Assembly: GCA_028283855.1 (NCBI GenBank)
Contig: JAPWJX010000003.1
Location: 1,116,001 to 1,180,000, forward strand
Source: Verrucomicrobium sp.
Lineage (GTDB): Bacteria; Verrucomicrobiota; Verrucomicrobiia; Methylacidiphilales; GAS474
Length of the DNA stretch: 64,000 bases
Direction: 5' to 3'
Part shown: positions 39,045 through 46,578 of the stretch, one piece after another
Layout: every line of letters begins with the position of its first letter
How positions within the stretch are numbered: position 1 is the stretch's first letter
Notes under the pieces: generated by a model
What the model was told of the DNA's origin: nothing
The model's database searches: none
What the model saw: the letters and a program-made list of their open reading frames with translations, nothing else
Translations under genes and position numbers: made by a program

Positions 39045-39895
39045 GCTACACCCCCATCGACCTATCCACCGTCGCCGCGCCGGACATCGTCGAGAACATC
39101 GACTACCTAACAATCCTTCAGGCGATGAAGGATCAGATGGTGGAACTTCTGCCCGACTTCAATGCCTACCTAGATTCCGAGCCGGTGGTTAAAGCCCTGG
39201 AGGTGTGCGCCATGCGCGAAATGCTTCTGCGTCAGCGGGTCAACGATGCGGCCCGGGCTGTCATGCTCGCCTCCGCCACGGGCGGCGACCTTGAGCAGCT
39301 GGCAGCCCTATTCGGCGTCACGCGAAAGACCGACGAGGCGGATACTGACCTTCGCTATAGAACCCAGCTTTCCCTGGAGGGCCTTTCCACGGCAGGCCCC
39401 TCCGGCTCCTATCTGTTCCACGCCCTTTCCGTCGATGGGGTGAAGGACGCCAGCATCACCGGGCCCCCGACGCTTTCTCCTGGAGAGGTTCTGGTCACCT
39501 TGCTTGGCACCACCCCAAGCGGCGCGGTGAACGAGACGACAGTGCAGGCGGTCGCCGACGCTCTCAACGCCGAGGATGTACGGCCGATCACCGACCACGT
39601 CACCGTACAGAGCGTTACCCCCGTCCCCTACAACATCGTCGCCACCATCTACACATCCAGCGGGCCGGATTCCAACGTGGTCCTTCAGTCGGCGCTAGCA
39701 TCAGCCCAGACGTTTGCGGACTCCCGGCACAAGATTGGAGCCTCCGTTCCCCTGTCCGGACTCTACGCCGCCCTGCATGTCGCTGGTGTTGAGCGAGTCG
39801 TGCTGACGACGCCCGCCTCCGACCTCGCCACCGACTACCAGTCCACGCCGTATTGCAGCGGCATCGAAGTGACCTTCGGGGGGACGACGGAATGA
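39041..39895 (+). CDS. baseplate protein J
   Basis: 284 aa. REMLLRQRVNDAARAVMLASATGGDLEQLAALFGVTRK and YRTQLSLEGLSTAGPSGSYLFHALSVDGVKDASITGPPTLSPGEVLVTLLG follow the P2/Mu gpJ family. It forms the outer baseplate wedge. Overlaps gpW-like stop and gpI-like start by 4 nt. Confidence 0.9.
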   Translation: MSYTPIDLSTVAAPDIVENIDYLTILQAMKDQMVELLPDFNAYLDSEPVVKALEVCAMREMLLRQRVNDAARAVMLASATGGDLEQLAALFGVTRKTDEADTDLRYRTQLSLEGLSTAGPSGSYLFHALSVDGVKDASITGPPTLSPGEVLVTLLGTTPSGAVNETTVQAVADALNAEDVRPITDHVTVQSVTPVPYNIVATIYTSSGPDSNVVLQSALASAQTFADSRHKIGASVPLSGLYAALHVAGVERVVLTTPASDLATDYQSTPYCSGIEVTFGGTTE

Positions 39896-40434
39896 GCGAA
39901 AGCCTTCTCCCCCCTAACGCAACGGAGTTCGAGCAGGACGTCGAGACCGTCACGTCTCGAATCTCCGACGTGCCCGTTCCCCTCCGCACGCTCTGGAACC
40001 CGGATACCTGCCCGGCGGCGTTCCTTCCTTGGCTGGCTTGGGCCCTTGAGGTGGACACCTGGTCTTCCTCCTGGACCGACGCGCAGAAACGGGCCGTCAT
40101 CAAGGCCAGCGTCGATGTTCACCGGCACAAGGGCACCCTTGGGGCCGTGCGCCGTGTGCTGGAGCCCTTCGGGCTGTCCGGTGCCATTCGAGAATGGTGG
40201 CAGACCACGCCGCCCGGCACGCCCCATACCTTCACCGTCACGTTGGCCATCATCAACACCCCTTCGGACGTTCAGGACGCCATAGCGACCGCTGTCGACC
40301 AGGTTAAGCCGGTTCGCTCTGAAATGACCCTGCTTACGACCCAGGGCTTCACCGCCACGCCCTACCTATCCGCCATCGTGCGGCCCTGCCTTTTCACCCG
40401 CATCTCTGGAACCGCCACCGCATCGACCTCCTGA
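39892..40434 (+). CDS. tail protein I (baseplate-fibre linker)
   Basis: 180 aa. LLPPNATEFEQDVETVTSRISDVPVPLRTLWNPDTCPAAFLPWLAWALEVDTW is the P2 gpI family opening, in which W-N-P-x-x-C-P-x-x-x-L-P-x-L-A-W is invariant-looking. It bridges the baseplate and tail fibres, and the fibre gene follows. Confidence 0.88.
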   Translation: MSESLLPPNATEFEQDVETVTSRISDVPVPLRTLWNPDTCPAAFLPWLAWALEVDTWSSSWTDAQKRAVIKASVDVHRHKGTLGAVRRVLEPFGLSGAIREWWQTTPPGTPHTFTVTLAIINTPSDVQDAIATAVDQVKPVRSEMTLLTTQGFTATPYLSAIVRPCLFTRISGTATASTS

Positions 40435-40436
40435 TT

Positions 40437-41552
40437 ATGTCCGCAATCCCCTTCGTCATCACCAACGCCGGACTGGCCGCCCTGGCCAACGTGGGAAGCC
40501 TAGGCCCCGTCACGATTTCCAAGGTGGCTATCGGCACAGGCCTCTACACGCCCAGCGCGACGCAAACCGCACTGCAAAGCCAAACCAAGCAACTGACCCC
40601 CAGCGGCTCTACGGTGCCAGCGCCAGGCGTGATTCACATCACCGCGGTCGACAGCTCCCAAGACGCCTACAATGTTGGCGAGATTGGCCTCATCACCTCG
40701 ACCGGCGTGCTATTTGCGGTCTACTCCCAGGGAAGCAACATCTTGGTGAAGGGTGCCAACTCTGACTTTCTCTTCTCCCTCGATTTTGCCCTTTCAGGGG
40801 CAGACCCTGACTCCATCACCGTTGGGGACACCGGCTTTTCATACCCGGCCGCCACAGAGACAACGCTGGGTGTGGCCGCCATCGCAACTACCTCCCTGGT
40901 CACTGCCGGGACAGACGATCAAACCATTGTAACTCCGAAGAAGCTGGCAGACCGTGTTGCAGGGTATCTCCTTAAAAGCGGCGGAACGATGGTAGGTCCG
41001 CTTGCTCTCTATGGTGACCCGACCGACCCTGCGCAGGCCGCCAATAAAAACTACGTCGACAGCCTAATTCAGGCCCTTTCCGCGACTTACGTTGGCCTCA
41101 TCGGCCTCTTTCCCATGGCGACACCTCCCCCGGGGTGGATCATCGCCAACGGTTCGCTGATTTCCCGCGCCACCTACGCGAATCTCTTCACCGCCATCGG
41201 CACGACCTACGGCGCTGGCGACGGCACTACGACCTTCAAAATCCCCGACCTTCGCGGCGAGTTCCTGCGTGGATTCGACGGCGGTCGAGGAATCGATTCG
41301 GGGCGCATCCTTGGATCTTGGCAGGCCGATTCCTTCGCATCCCACACCCACGGTGTCAACGATCCCGGCCACAATCACACCGTGTTTTTTAACGACGGCG
41401 CAAATTCCATTTTTGGATTTAGTGGGCCAGGTAGGGCTGGTGGTGGCTCGACTACCACGACTACCAACGGAAGCAACGTAAGCATCCAGGCCACAGGCGG
41501 CGCAGAAACCCGCCCGCGCAATGTGGCGTTCCTTCCCTGCATCCACTACTAG
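40437..41552 (+). CDS. tail fibre protein (gpH-like N-terminus, collar domain)
   Basis: 371 aa. The N-terminus FVITNAGLAALANVGSLGPVTISKVAIGTGLY is the P2 gpH-like fibre attachment region. The C-terminal third (IGLFPMATPPPGWIIANGSLISRATYANLFTAIGTTYGAGDGTTTFKIPDLRGEFLRGFD) is the tail-collar domain, ending in His-rich and Gly/Thr-rich loops (SHTHGVNDPGHNHTV) that should carry the receptor-binding tip. Confidence 0.9.
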   Translation: MSAIPFVITNAGLAALANVGSLGPVTISKVAIGTGLYTPSATQTALQSQTKQLTPSGSTVPAPGVIHITAVDSSQDAYNVGEIGLITSTGVLFAVYSQGSNILVKGANSDFLFSLDFALSGADPDSITVGDTGFSYPAATETTLGVAAIATTSLVTAGTDDQTIVTPKKLADRVAGYLLKSGGTMVGPLALYGDPTDPAQAANKNYVDSLIQALSATYVGLIGLFPMATPPPGWIIANGSLISRATYANLFTAIGTTYGAGDGTTTFKIPDLRGEFLRGFDGGRGIDSGRILGSWQADSFASHTHGVNDPGHNHTVFFNDGANSIFGFSGPGRAGGGSTTTTTNGSNVSIQATGGAETRPRNVAFLPCIHY

Positions 41553-41564
41553 GCAACCAAATTT

Positions 41565-41981
41565 ATGAGCCTGCACACCGTCTACTGCTACGATCCCGCC
41601 ACCCACCTATATACCGGGGAAACCGTGGCGATGGATTGCCCTATCCAGCCTGGTTTAATTCTCATGCCCTACGCCTCCACGTCGGTCGCTCCTCCGTCGG
41701 TCGTGACCGGGAAAATCGCAAAGTGGAGCGGCACCGCGTGGTCCCTCATCGAAATCCCAGCCGTTTCCGCGCCTGCGGTCGATTCGGAGGTGGGCACGAT
41801 GGAATACCTTCGGACGACACGCAATGCCCTGCTGACCGCATCCGATTGGACCCAGCTTTCGGATGCGCCCCTCGATTCAGAGGCAAAGAACTCCTGGCAA
41901 ATCTACCGCCAGGAACTCCGCGACCTTCCCGAGCACACCGAAGATCCGGCCAATGTCGAGTGGCCGGAATTGCCCTCTTGA
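41565..41981 (+). CDS. tail fibre assembly-type protein
   Basis: 138 aa. The C-terminus MEYLRTTRNALLTASDWTQLSDAPLDSEAKNSWQIYRQELRDLPEHTEDPANVEWPELP is the phage tail-fibre assembly / XkdW-like signature (R-N-x-L-L-x-x-S-D-W-T-Q-x-x-D). It likely assists folding or attachment of the fibre encoded upstream. Confidence 0.8.
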   Translation: MSLHTVYCYDPATHLYTGETVAMDCPIQPGLILMPYASTSVAPPSVVTGKIAKWSGTAWSLIEIPAVSAPAVDSEVGTMEYLRTTRNALLTASDWTQLSDAPLDSEAKNSWQIYRQELRDLPEHTEDPANVEWPELPS

Positions 41982-41984
41982 TCC

Positions 41985-42320
41985 ATGCCAGCCGCATCCT
42001 ACGACATTACCATCGAGCGCGGAGCCGACTACTCCCTTCCACTCGTATTTAAGGACGGGAATGGAACTCCTCTGAACATCATCGCAGCCACCTTTAAGGC
42101 GCAGATTCGGGAAGCCGCGGAGGGAAACGTAATTCTTGCAACCTTCACCGTCACCGTTGACGGGGAGACCCCTGGGCGAGTCGTGATTTCCCTGACGGGA
42201 TCGCAGACCGCCGATCTCGATTTCGCCAGTGGCGTCTACGATCTTTTCATGTCTAACGCCGGGATCAGCTACCGAATGGTCGCCGGGAACGTCACCATAA
42301 CCCCCACAGTTACCCGCTAG
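41985..42320 (+). CDS. beta-rich fibre/baseplate-associated protein
   Basis: 111 aa. ASYDITIERGADYSLPLVFKDGNGTPLNI and an alternating strand pattern throughout (VVISLTGSQTADLDFASGVYDLFMSN) resemble beta-sandwich linkers placed between baseplate and fibre in other phages. Located between the two fibre genes. Confidence 0.55.
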   Translation: MPAASYDITIERGADYSLPLVFKDGNGTPLNIIAATFKAQIREAAEGNVILATFTVTVDGETPGRVVISLTGSQTADLDFASGVYDLFMSNAGISYRMVAGNVTITPTVTR

Positions 42321-42322
42321 CC

Positions 42323-43576
42323 ATGGCAGACATTGAAGTGATCGTCACCCCTCCGGCGCAGGTCGTCGTGGAGGTGACGCCCGGCTATCCCGAGGCTGCT
42401 ACGGCGACGGCGGCATCCAACGCATCCGCAACTTCCGCTGCGGCTGCTGCGGTGTCGGAGGCGAATGCCGCTGCGTCGGCGGCCACAGCAACTACGGAGG
42501 CCGGTATTGCTACCGGTAAGGCCTCTGATTCCGCAACTTCCGCTGCGGCTGCTGCGGCGTCGGAGGCGAATGCCGCTGCGTCGGCGGCCACAGCAACTAC
42601 GGAGGCCGGTATTGCTACCGGTAAGGCCTCTGATTCCGCAACTTCCGCTGCGGCTGCTGCGGCGTCGGAGGCGAATGCCGCTGCGTCGGCGGCCACAGCA
42701 ACTACGGAGGCCGGTATTGCTACCGGTAAGGCCTCTGATTCCGCAACTTCCGCTGCGGCTGCTGCGGTGTCGGAGGCGAATGCCGCTGCGTCGGCTACTG
42801 CTGCTTCAGGTTCGGCTACGGCCGCCGCGGCTTCCGCCGCCTCCATCGCCAACCAGCAGTTACACGGTCAATGCCGCCTAGATTTTGTCAGCTCGACGCA
42901 GGTTAAGCTTTCCCCGTTTAATGGAAACCGAATCATTATCGACAACGTGGCGCAGCAAATCCCCGCCACGGCCCCGACTCTTTCCAATTCCGGCATAGGG
43001 AATTTGACGGCCCGATACGTGTATGTGGGGATGGTGTCCGGGGTTATGACTCTTTCCTCCTCAACTACAGGGTATGCCACAGACCCTCGGAACGGGGTGC
43101 TCGTTTTAAGCGGTGATGCCACGAAAACGTTTGTTGGGATGGTCGGCACGGACTCCTCTGGTCTCTTTCAGGACAGCGTTACCGCTCGGCTCGTAAAGAG
43201 TTTCTTTAATCAGAAACGGATGGGGTTGTATGCCTATTTCACATACTCAACCTCATCCACTTCGTGGGTTGAATTATCTTCGTCTTCCCGAGTCTATTTT
43301 CTTGGGGACGGGAAATCGGGGGATTCGTTGGCCGCCGCGACCATAGAATATATTCAAACCGCGAATGACGTTTTCTGTTATTTCGCAATGGGCATTAACG
43401 GCGCTACGAATGGAGGCCCAACAACCTGTAAGCAATATACCGCCAGGGAAATAACCCAGCCTGTAAATCAGGTCCAGGCAAGCAGCACGGGCATTAATTA
43501 CTTTTCGGCGTTCGGGTATGTGGCGTCCGGCTCATATTCTGGATGGGGCACCGTTTGGGGAAGCACCATGGTTTAA
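42323..43576 (+). CDS. second tail fibre with near-identical 35-residue Ala-rich repeats
   Basis: 417 aa. Residues 30-170 contain four copies of a 35-residue unit (A/S-rich with E-x-G-I-x-T-G-K), which should form a helical or coiled shaft. The C-terminal 240 residues are beta-rich and Ser/Gly/Thr-rich (TLSSSTTGYATDPRNGVLVLSGDATKTFVG) and probably form the trimeric tip. AT content rises towards the end, suggesting exchange of the host-range part. Confidence 0.75.
   Translation: MADIEVIVTPPAQVVVEVTPGYPEAATATAASNASATSAAAAAVSEANAAASAATATTEAGIATGKASDSATSAAAAAASEANAAASAATATTEAGIATGKASDSATSAAAAAASEANAAASAATATTEAGIATGKASDSATSAAAAAVSEANAAASATAASGSATAAAASAASIANQQLHGQCRLDFVSSTQVKLSPFNGNRIIIDNVAQQIPATAPTLSNSGIGNLTARYVYVGMVSGVMTLSSSTTGYATDPRNGVLVLSGDATKTFVGMVGTDSSGLFQDSVTARLVKSFFNQKRMGLYAYFTYSTSSTSWVELSSSSRVYFLGDGKSGDSLAAATIEYIQTANDVFCYFAMGINGATNGGPTTCKQYTAREITQPVNQVQASSTGINYFSAFGYVASGSYSGWGTVWGSTMV
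42428..42835 (+). repeat. 105-bp tandem repeats in the fibre gene
   Basis: About four units with a 105-bp period (unit borders near 42428, 42533, 42638, 42743). The inner two are identical as far as I compared; the outer two differ by single bases such as GCGGTGTCG versus GCGGCGTCG. The period is a multiple of three, so unit gain or loss keeps the frame. Confidence 0.9.
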
Positions 43577-43579
43577 AAA

Positions 43580-44056
43580 ATGAATATTATTCAAAAATCA
43601 ATCGGCCCCTCCTTCGCGGAAGAAGTTCTGAAATCGTCCGTTTCCGGGTGCCCCTTCACCTGGGACGCAAACGGCGTTTACTATGCGGACGGCGCTCTCA
43701 CAGCCGATCAGGTTACGGCTTTGAACGCGCTTGTTTCGGCCCACGACTCCACTAAAAAATCCGCCCAGCAAGTCTACGATGAGGCCGTTGCCGCCGGGTT
43801 CGACACGGGCCGTGGCTACACCCTGGCTTGCGATCAATCCACGCAGTCTCTCCTCGCTAATACCGTATCCCTTCTTAACGTCTCTCTGCTCGTCGCTACG
43901 GACGATGCAGCTAGGGCGGCCATCCTCAATTCCGTGCAGACGATCCAGGACAACGCCGGGACGACGCACTCTGAAAAGACCTCCGACCTGATTCCGGTCC
44001 TGGTCGCCTACGGGAACTACTGCAAGCAGCTCCTCTACGCATTACAGGGCTCCTAG
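43580..44056 (+). CDS. fibre-associated hypothetical protein
   Basis: 158 aa. SFAEEVLKSSVSGCPFTWDANGVYYADGALTADQVTALNALVSAHD followed by a long helical part. It starts 3 nt after the second fibre, where phages usually place the matching assembly factor, but the sequence is unlike the first assembly protein. AT-richer than its neighbours. Confidence 0.55.
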   Translation: MNIIQKSIGPSFAEEVLKSSVSGCPFTWDANGVYYADGALTADQVTALNALVSAHDSTKKSAQQVYDEAVAAGFDTGRGYTLACDQSTQSLLANTVSLLNVSLLVATDDAARAAILNSVQTIQDNAGTTHSEKTSDLIPVLVAYGNYCKQLLYALQGS

Positions 44057-44061
44057 AGCGC

Positions 44062-44079
44062 GGAAATCCGACCAGTAGA
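44062..44079 (+). repeat. module-boundary repeat, copy 4
   Basis: GGAAATCCGACCAGTAGA beginning 5 nt after the previous stop (TAGAGCGC precedes it, almost as at copy 3) and 49 nt before the sheath gene. Exact 18-bp match to the other plus-strand copies. Confidence 0.9.
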
Positions 44080-44128
44080 GGAGTATGGCGGGTGGCTCTT
44101 AAATCGGTGGAAAACCACCACATCCACC

Positions 44129-45631
44129 ATGCCCGAACAATTTCTCCACGGCGTCGAAGTCGTCGAAGTCTCCGACGGAACTAGCGCCATCAGTACGGTA
44201 AAATCCTCCGTAATCGGCCTGATCGGCACTGCCCCCGACTCGCAGGAAGCTGTAACGGCCTCCATGGCGACCGGAAGCGTCGGCGACAACACCGCCCTGA
44301 CCTGGACGAGCAAGCTTGCCGGGGCTCTGGGGAACGACATCAGCGTCTCCATGCGTTCGCCAGGAACGGCCTCTGCACCTCTCTCTATCACAGTTTCCGG
44401 CAAGGCGATCATTGTCTCCCTTGCCACCAGCGCGGCCAAGGCGATCACCACTACCGCCACGCTGCTGAAGACTGCCATCGCGGCAAACGCTTCGGCTAAC
44501 GCCTTGGTAACGGTGGCATCTACCGGAGTTTCTACCGGAGCGGGCGTCCTGGGCTACCAGGCCACCAGCTACCTCTCTGGCGGCCTTGACGAGGCATTCC
44601 CGCTGAACACCCCGGTCCTCATTGCCGGTTCGGCGACCGCCGCGGCCGCCCTGGGCTCGAATGGCACCTTGCCCGCCGCCATCGACGACATCTTCGACCA
44701 GGTCGGAGCCGCCATCGTGGTCGTGCGCGTCGAGGAGGGGGATGACGCCGCGGAGACCGCCGCCAACATCGTCGGGTCGGCGGCCGCCTCCTCCGGCGTC
44801 TACGCCTTCCTGGGGGCCGAAAGCGCGGTCGGCGTCGCCCCGCGCATCCTGGTTGCCCCGGAGTTCACGGACGATCCCACCAACGGCGTTGTCCAGGAAC
44901 TCTTGATCGTGGCGGCCCGCCTACGTGCAGTGGTCATCGCCGACGGGCCGAGCATGACCGACTCGGACGCCGTGCAGTACATCCAGAATTTCGGCTCCGA
45001 CCGACTCTACGTGGTCGACCCCGCCGTCAAGGTCGTTGTGGACGGGGTGACCGTCATCCGGCCCGCCTCGGCCCGCGTGGCGGGCATCATCTCCCTGGGG
45101 GACAACGCACGCGGCTTCTGGTGGAGCCCTTCCAACCAGGAGATCGCCGGGATTGTGGGCACCGAGCGCCCGATCAACTTCTCCCTGGGCGATCCCAACA
45201 GCCAAGCGAACCTCCTTAACGAGAGCAACATCGCCACCATCATCCGCCAGGACGGCTTCCGCCTGTGGGGAAACCGTACGACCTCTAGTGATCCGAAATA
45301 CGCCTTCCTCTGCGTCCGCCGCACGGCGGACATCATCATCGACTCAATCCAGCGAGCCCACTTGTGGGCAATCGACCGGCCGATCACAAAGACCTACGTC
45401 AAGGATGTCACCGAGCGGGTCACCGCCTACCTTCGGGATCTCAAGAATCAGGGAGCGATCATCGACGGAAAGTGCTGGGCTGACCCGGACCTCAACACGC
45501 CCGCGAACATCTCCAACGGTGAGGTGTTCTTCGACTTCGACTTCGCGCCGACCTACCCGGCGGAGCACATCACCTTCCGGGTCTCGATTAACAACGATTA
45601 CCTTAGCGAGATCGTCTCGACCGAGTCCTAA
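44129..45631 (+). CDS. contractile tail sheath protein
   Basis: 500 aa. LHGVEVVEVSDGTSAISTVKSSVIGLIGTAPD is the P2 gpFI/Mu gpL sheath start; later GFWWSPSNQEIAGIVGTERPINFSLGDPNSQANLLNESNIATIIRQDGFRLWGNRTTSSDPKYAFLCVRRTADII and ISNGEVFFDFDFAPTYPAEHITFRV are the conserved core. The presence of a sheath proves a myovirus morphology. Confidence 0.95.
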   Translation: MPEQFLHGVEVVEVSDGTSAISTVKSSVIGLIGTAPDSQEAVTASMATGSVGDNTALTWTSKLAGALGNDISVSMRSPGTASAPLSITVSGKAIIVSLATSAAKAITTTATLLKTAIAANASANALVTVASTGVSTGAGVLGYQATSYLSGGLDEAFPLNTPVLIAGSATAAAALGSNGTLPAAIDDIFDQVGAAIVVVRVEEGDDAAETAANIVGSAAASSGVYAFLGAESAVGVAPRILVAPEFTDDPTNGVVQELLIVAARLRAVVIADGPSMTDSDAVQYIQNFGSDRLYVVDPAVKVVVDGVTVIRPASARVAGIISLGDNARGFWWSPSNQEIAGIVGTERPINFSLGDPNSQANLLNESNIATIIRQDGFRLWGNRTTSSDPKYAFLCVRRTADIIIDSIQRAHLWAIDRPITKTYVKDVTERVTAYLRDLKNQGAIIDGKCWADPDLNTPANISNGEVFFDFDFAPTYPAEHITFRVSINNDYLSEIVSTES

Positions 45632-45655
45632 ACCCACCCTCCACCACATCCACCC

Positions 45656-46165
45656 ATGGCTACCGCAAATCGCATCCTCAAGAACTTCTCTCTCTTCATC
45701 GACGGGAAGGGCTACGCCGGAAACATCGACGAGCTGACGCTTCCGCCGCTGACGACCAAGATGGAAGACTTCCGGGCGGGCGGCATGGATTCGTCCATCG
45801 CCATCGAGATGGGCCAGGAGAAAATGGAGTTTAAGTTCACCCTCTCCGCCTATGAGCCTGCCGCGCTCGCTCTTTGGGGCGTGGGCGAGGGGAGTTCCGT
45901 TCCCTTGGTGGCCCGCGGCGCGGTCCAGAACCTAGACGGAACTGTAGAGCCCGTAATCGTGACCATGCGTGGCACCATCCGCTCCATCGAGCCCGCCGCC
46001 TGGCAGGCTGGCAACAAGTCCTCCGTGCCCTTCACTGTCGACCTCCGCGCCTACAAGTACGAGCAGAACGGCGTGGTCATCCACGACATCGATGTCGTCA
46101 ATATGATTCGGCTAGTCAATGGAGTCGATGCGCTGCAAAGCCAGCGTGACGCGATTGGCACCTAA
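45656..46165 (+). CDS. major tail tube protein (gpFII of P2)
   Basis: 169 aa. ILKNFSLFIDGKGYAGNIDELTLPPLTTKMEDFRAGGMDSSIAIEMGQEKMEFKFTLSAYE is the P2-like tube protein, which forms the inner tube inside the sheath. It follows the sheath gene in the P2 order. Confidence 0.92.
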   Translation: MATANRILKNFSLFIDGKGYAGNIDELTLPPLTTKMEDFRAGGMDSSIAIEMGQEKMEFKFTLSAYEPAALALWGVGEGSSVPLVARGAVQNLDGTVEPVIVTMRGTIRSIEPAAWQAGNKSSVPFTVDLRAYKYEQNGVVIHDIDVVNMIRLVNGVDALQSQRDAIGT

Positions 46166-46177
46166 ACCCCCAATAAA

Positions 46178-46456
46178 ATGAGCAAGAAAATCATCCTGTC
46201 CAAGCCCATCACCGTCTCCGGCACCCTGGTCGACACGCTCGAAATGCGTGAGCCTAGCGTCGGCGATCTTCGCGTGGCCCAAAAGGGCCGCACCCCGGAG
46301 GATGCCCAGCACGTCCTACTTGCCAATCTTCTTCAGATCACGCCGAAGGAGGCGGACTCCCTTTCTCTGGTAGACTATGGCCGTGTTGGTAAAGCCTTTC
46401 AGGAGTACGCCACGGAGGGTGGCGATTTTTTGCCCTCGGAAGAGACGGCCTCCTAA
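46178..46456 (+). CDS. tail assembly chaperone gpE (0-frame product)
   Basis: 92 aa. LSKPITVSGTLVDTLEMREPSVGDLRVAQK...ITPKEADSLSLVDYGRVGKAFQEY is the P2 gpE-like chaperone. Codons 83-85 are GAT TTT TTG, containing the slippery T TTT TTG; most ribosomes continue to the TAA at 46454-46456, a fraction should shift -1. The product chaperones the tape-measure protein encoded next. Confidence 0.85.
   Translation: MSKKIILSKPITVSGTLVDTLEMREPSVGDLRVAQKGRTPEDAQHVLLANLLQITPKEADSLSLVDYGRVGKAFQEYATEGGDFLPSEETAS
46426..46432 (+). promoter_or_regulatory. -1 programmed frameshift slippery site
   Basis: T TTT TTG, in register with the gpE reading frame (X XXY YYZ). Slippage by -1 changes to a frame open for 48 more codons, ending just inside the tape-measure start. 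A downstream stem was not established by eye. Confidence 0.8.
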
Positions 46457-46578
46457 ACGCCGTAATGGCGCTGGCGCTGCACACTCATTGGCAGCCGAGC
46501 GAGATTGATCGGCTCACGGTGCAGGATTTCGCGGACTATCATAAAATTCTGGTGAAAGCCCTCTCCAAGCATGGCTGA
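46432..46578 (+). CDS. frameshift extension of the tail chaperone (gpE')
   Basis: After the -1 shift the frame reads ALGRDGLLNAVMALALHTHWQPSEIDRLTVQDFADYHKIL and ends at TGA 46576-46578. WQPSEID is typical of the P2 gpE' region. The fused chaperone would be about 133 aa. The same frame contains an ATG at 46465, so an independent small protein is formally possible. Confidence 0.75.
   Translation, partial: ALGRDGLLNAVMALALHTHWQPSEIDRLTVQDFADYHKILVKALSKHG

Noticed and set aside
42428-42835. CRISPR array
   Set aside because: The repeats are contiguous 105-bp units without spacers, inside a coding frame, and no cas gene is present.
42385-42881. Ala/Val-rich and Arg/Leu/Pro-rich open frames over the fibre repeat
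   Set aside because: They are mirror or shifted readings of the 105-bp tandem repeat and stay open only because the repeat unit lacks stops in those frames.
42323-44056. Diversity-generating retroelement acting on the fibre
   Set aside because: No reverse transcriptase gene or template/variable repeat pair was seen in the window.
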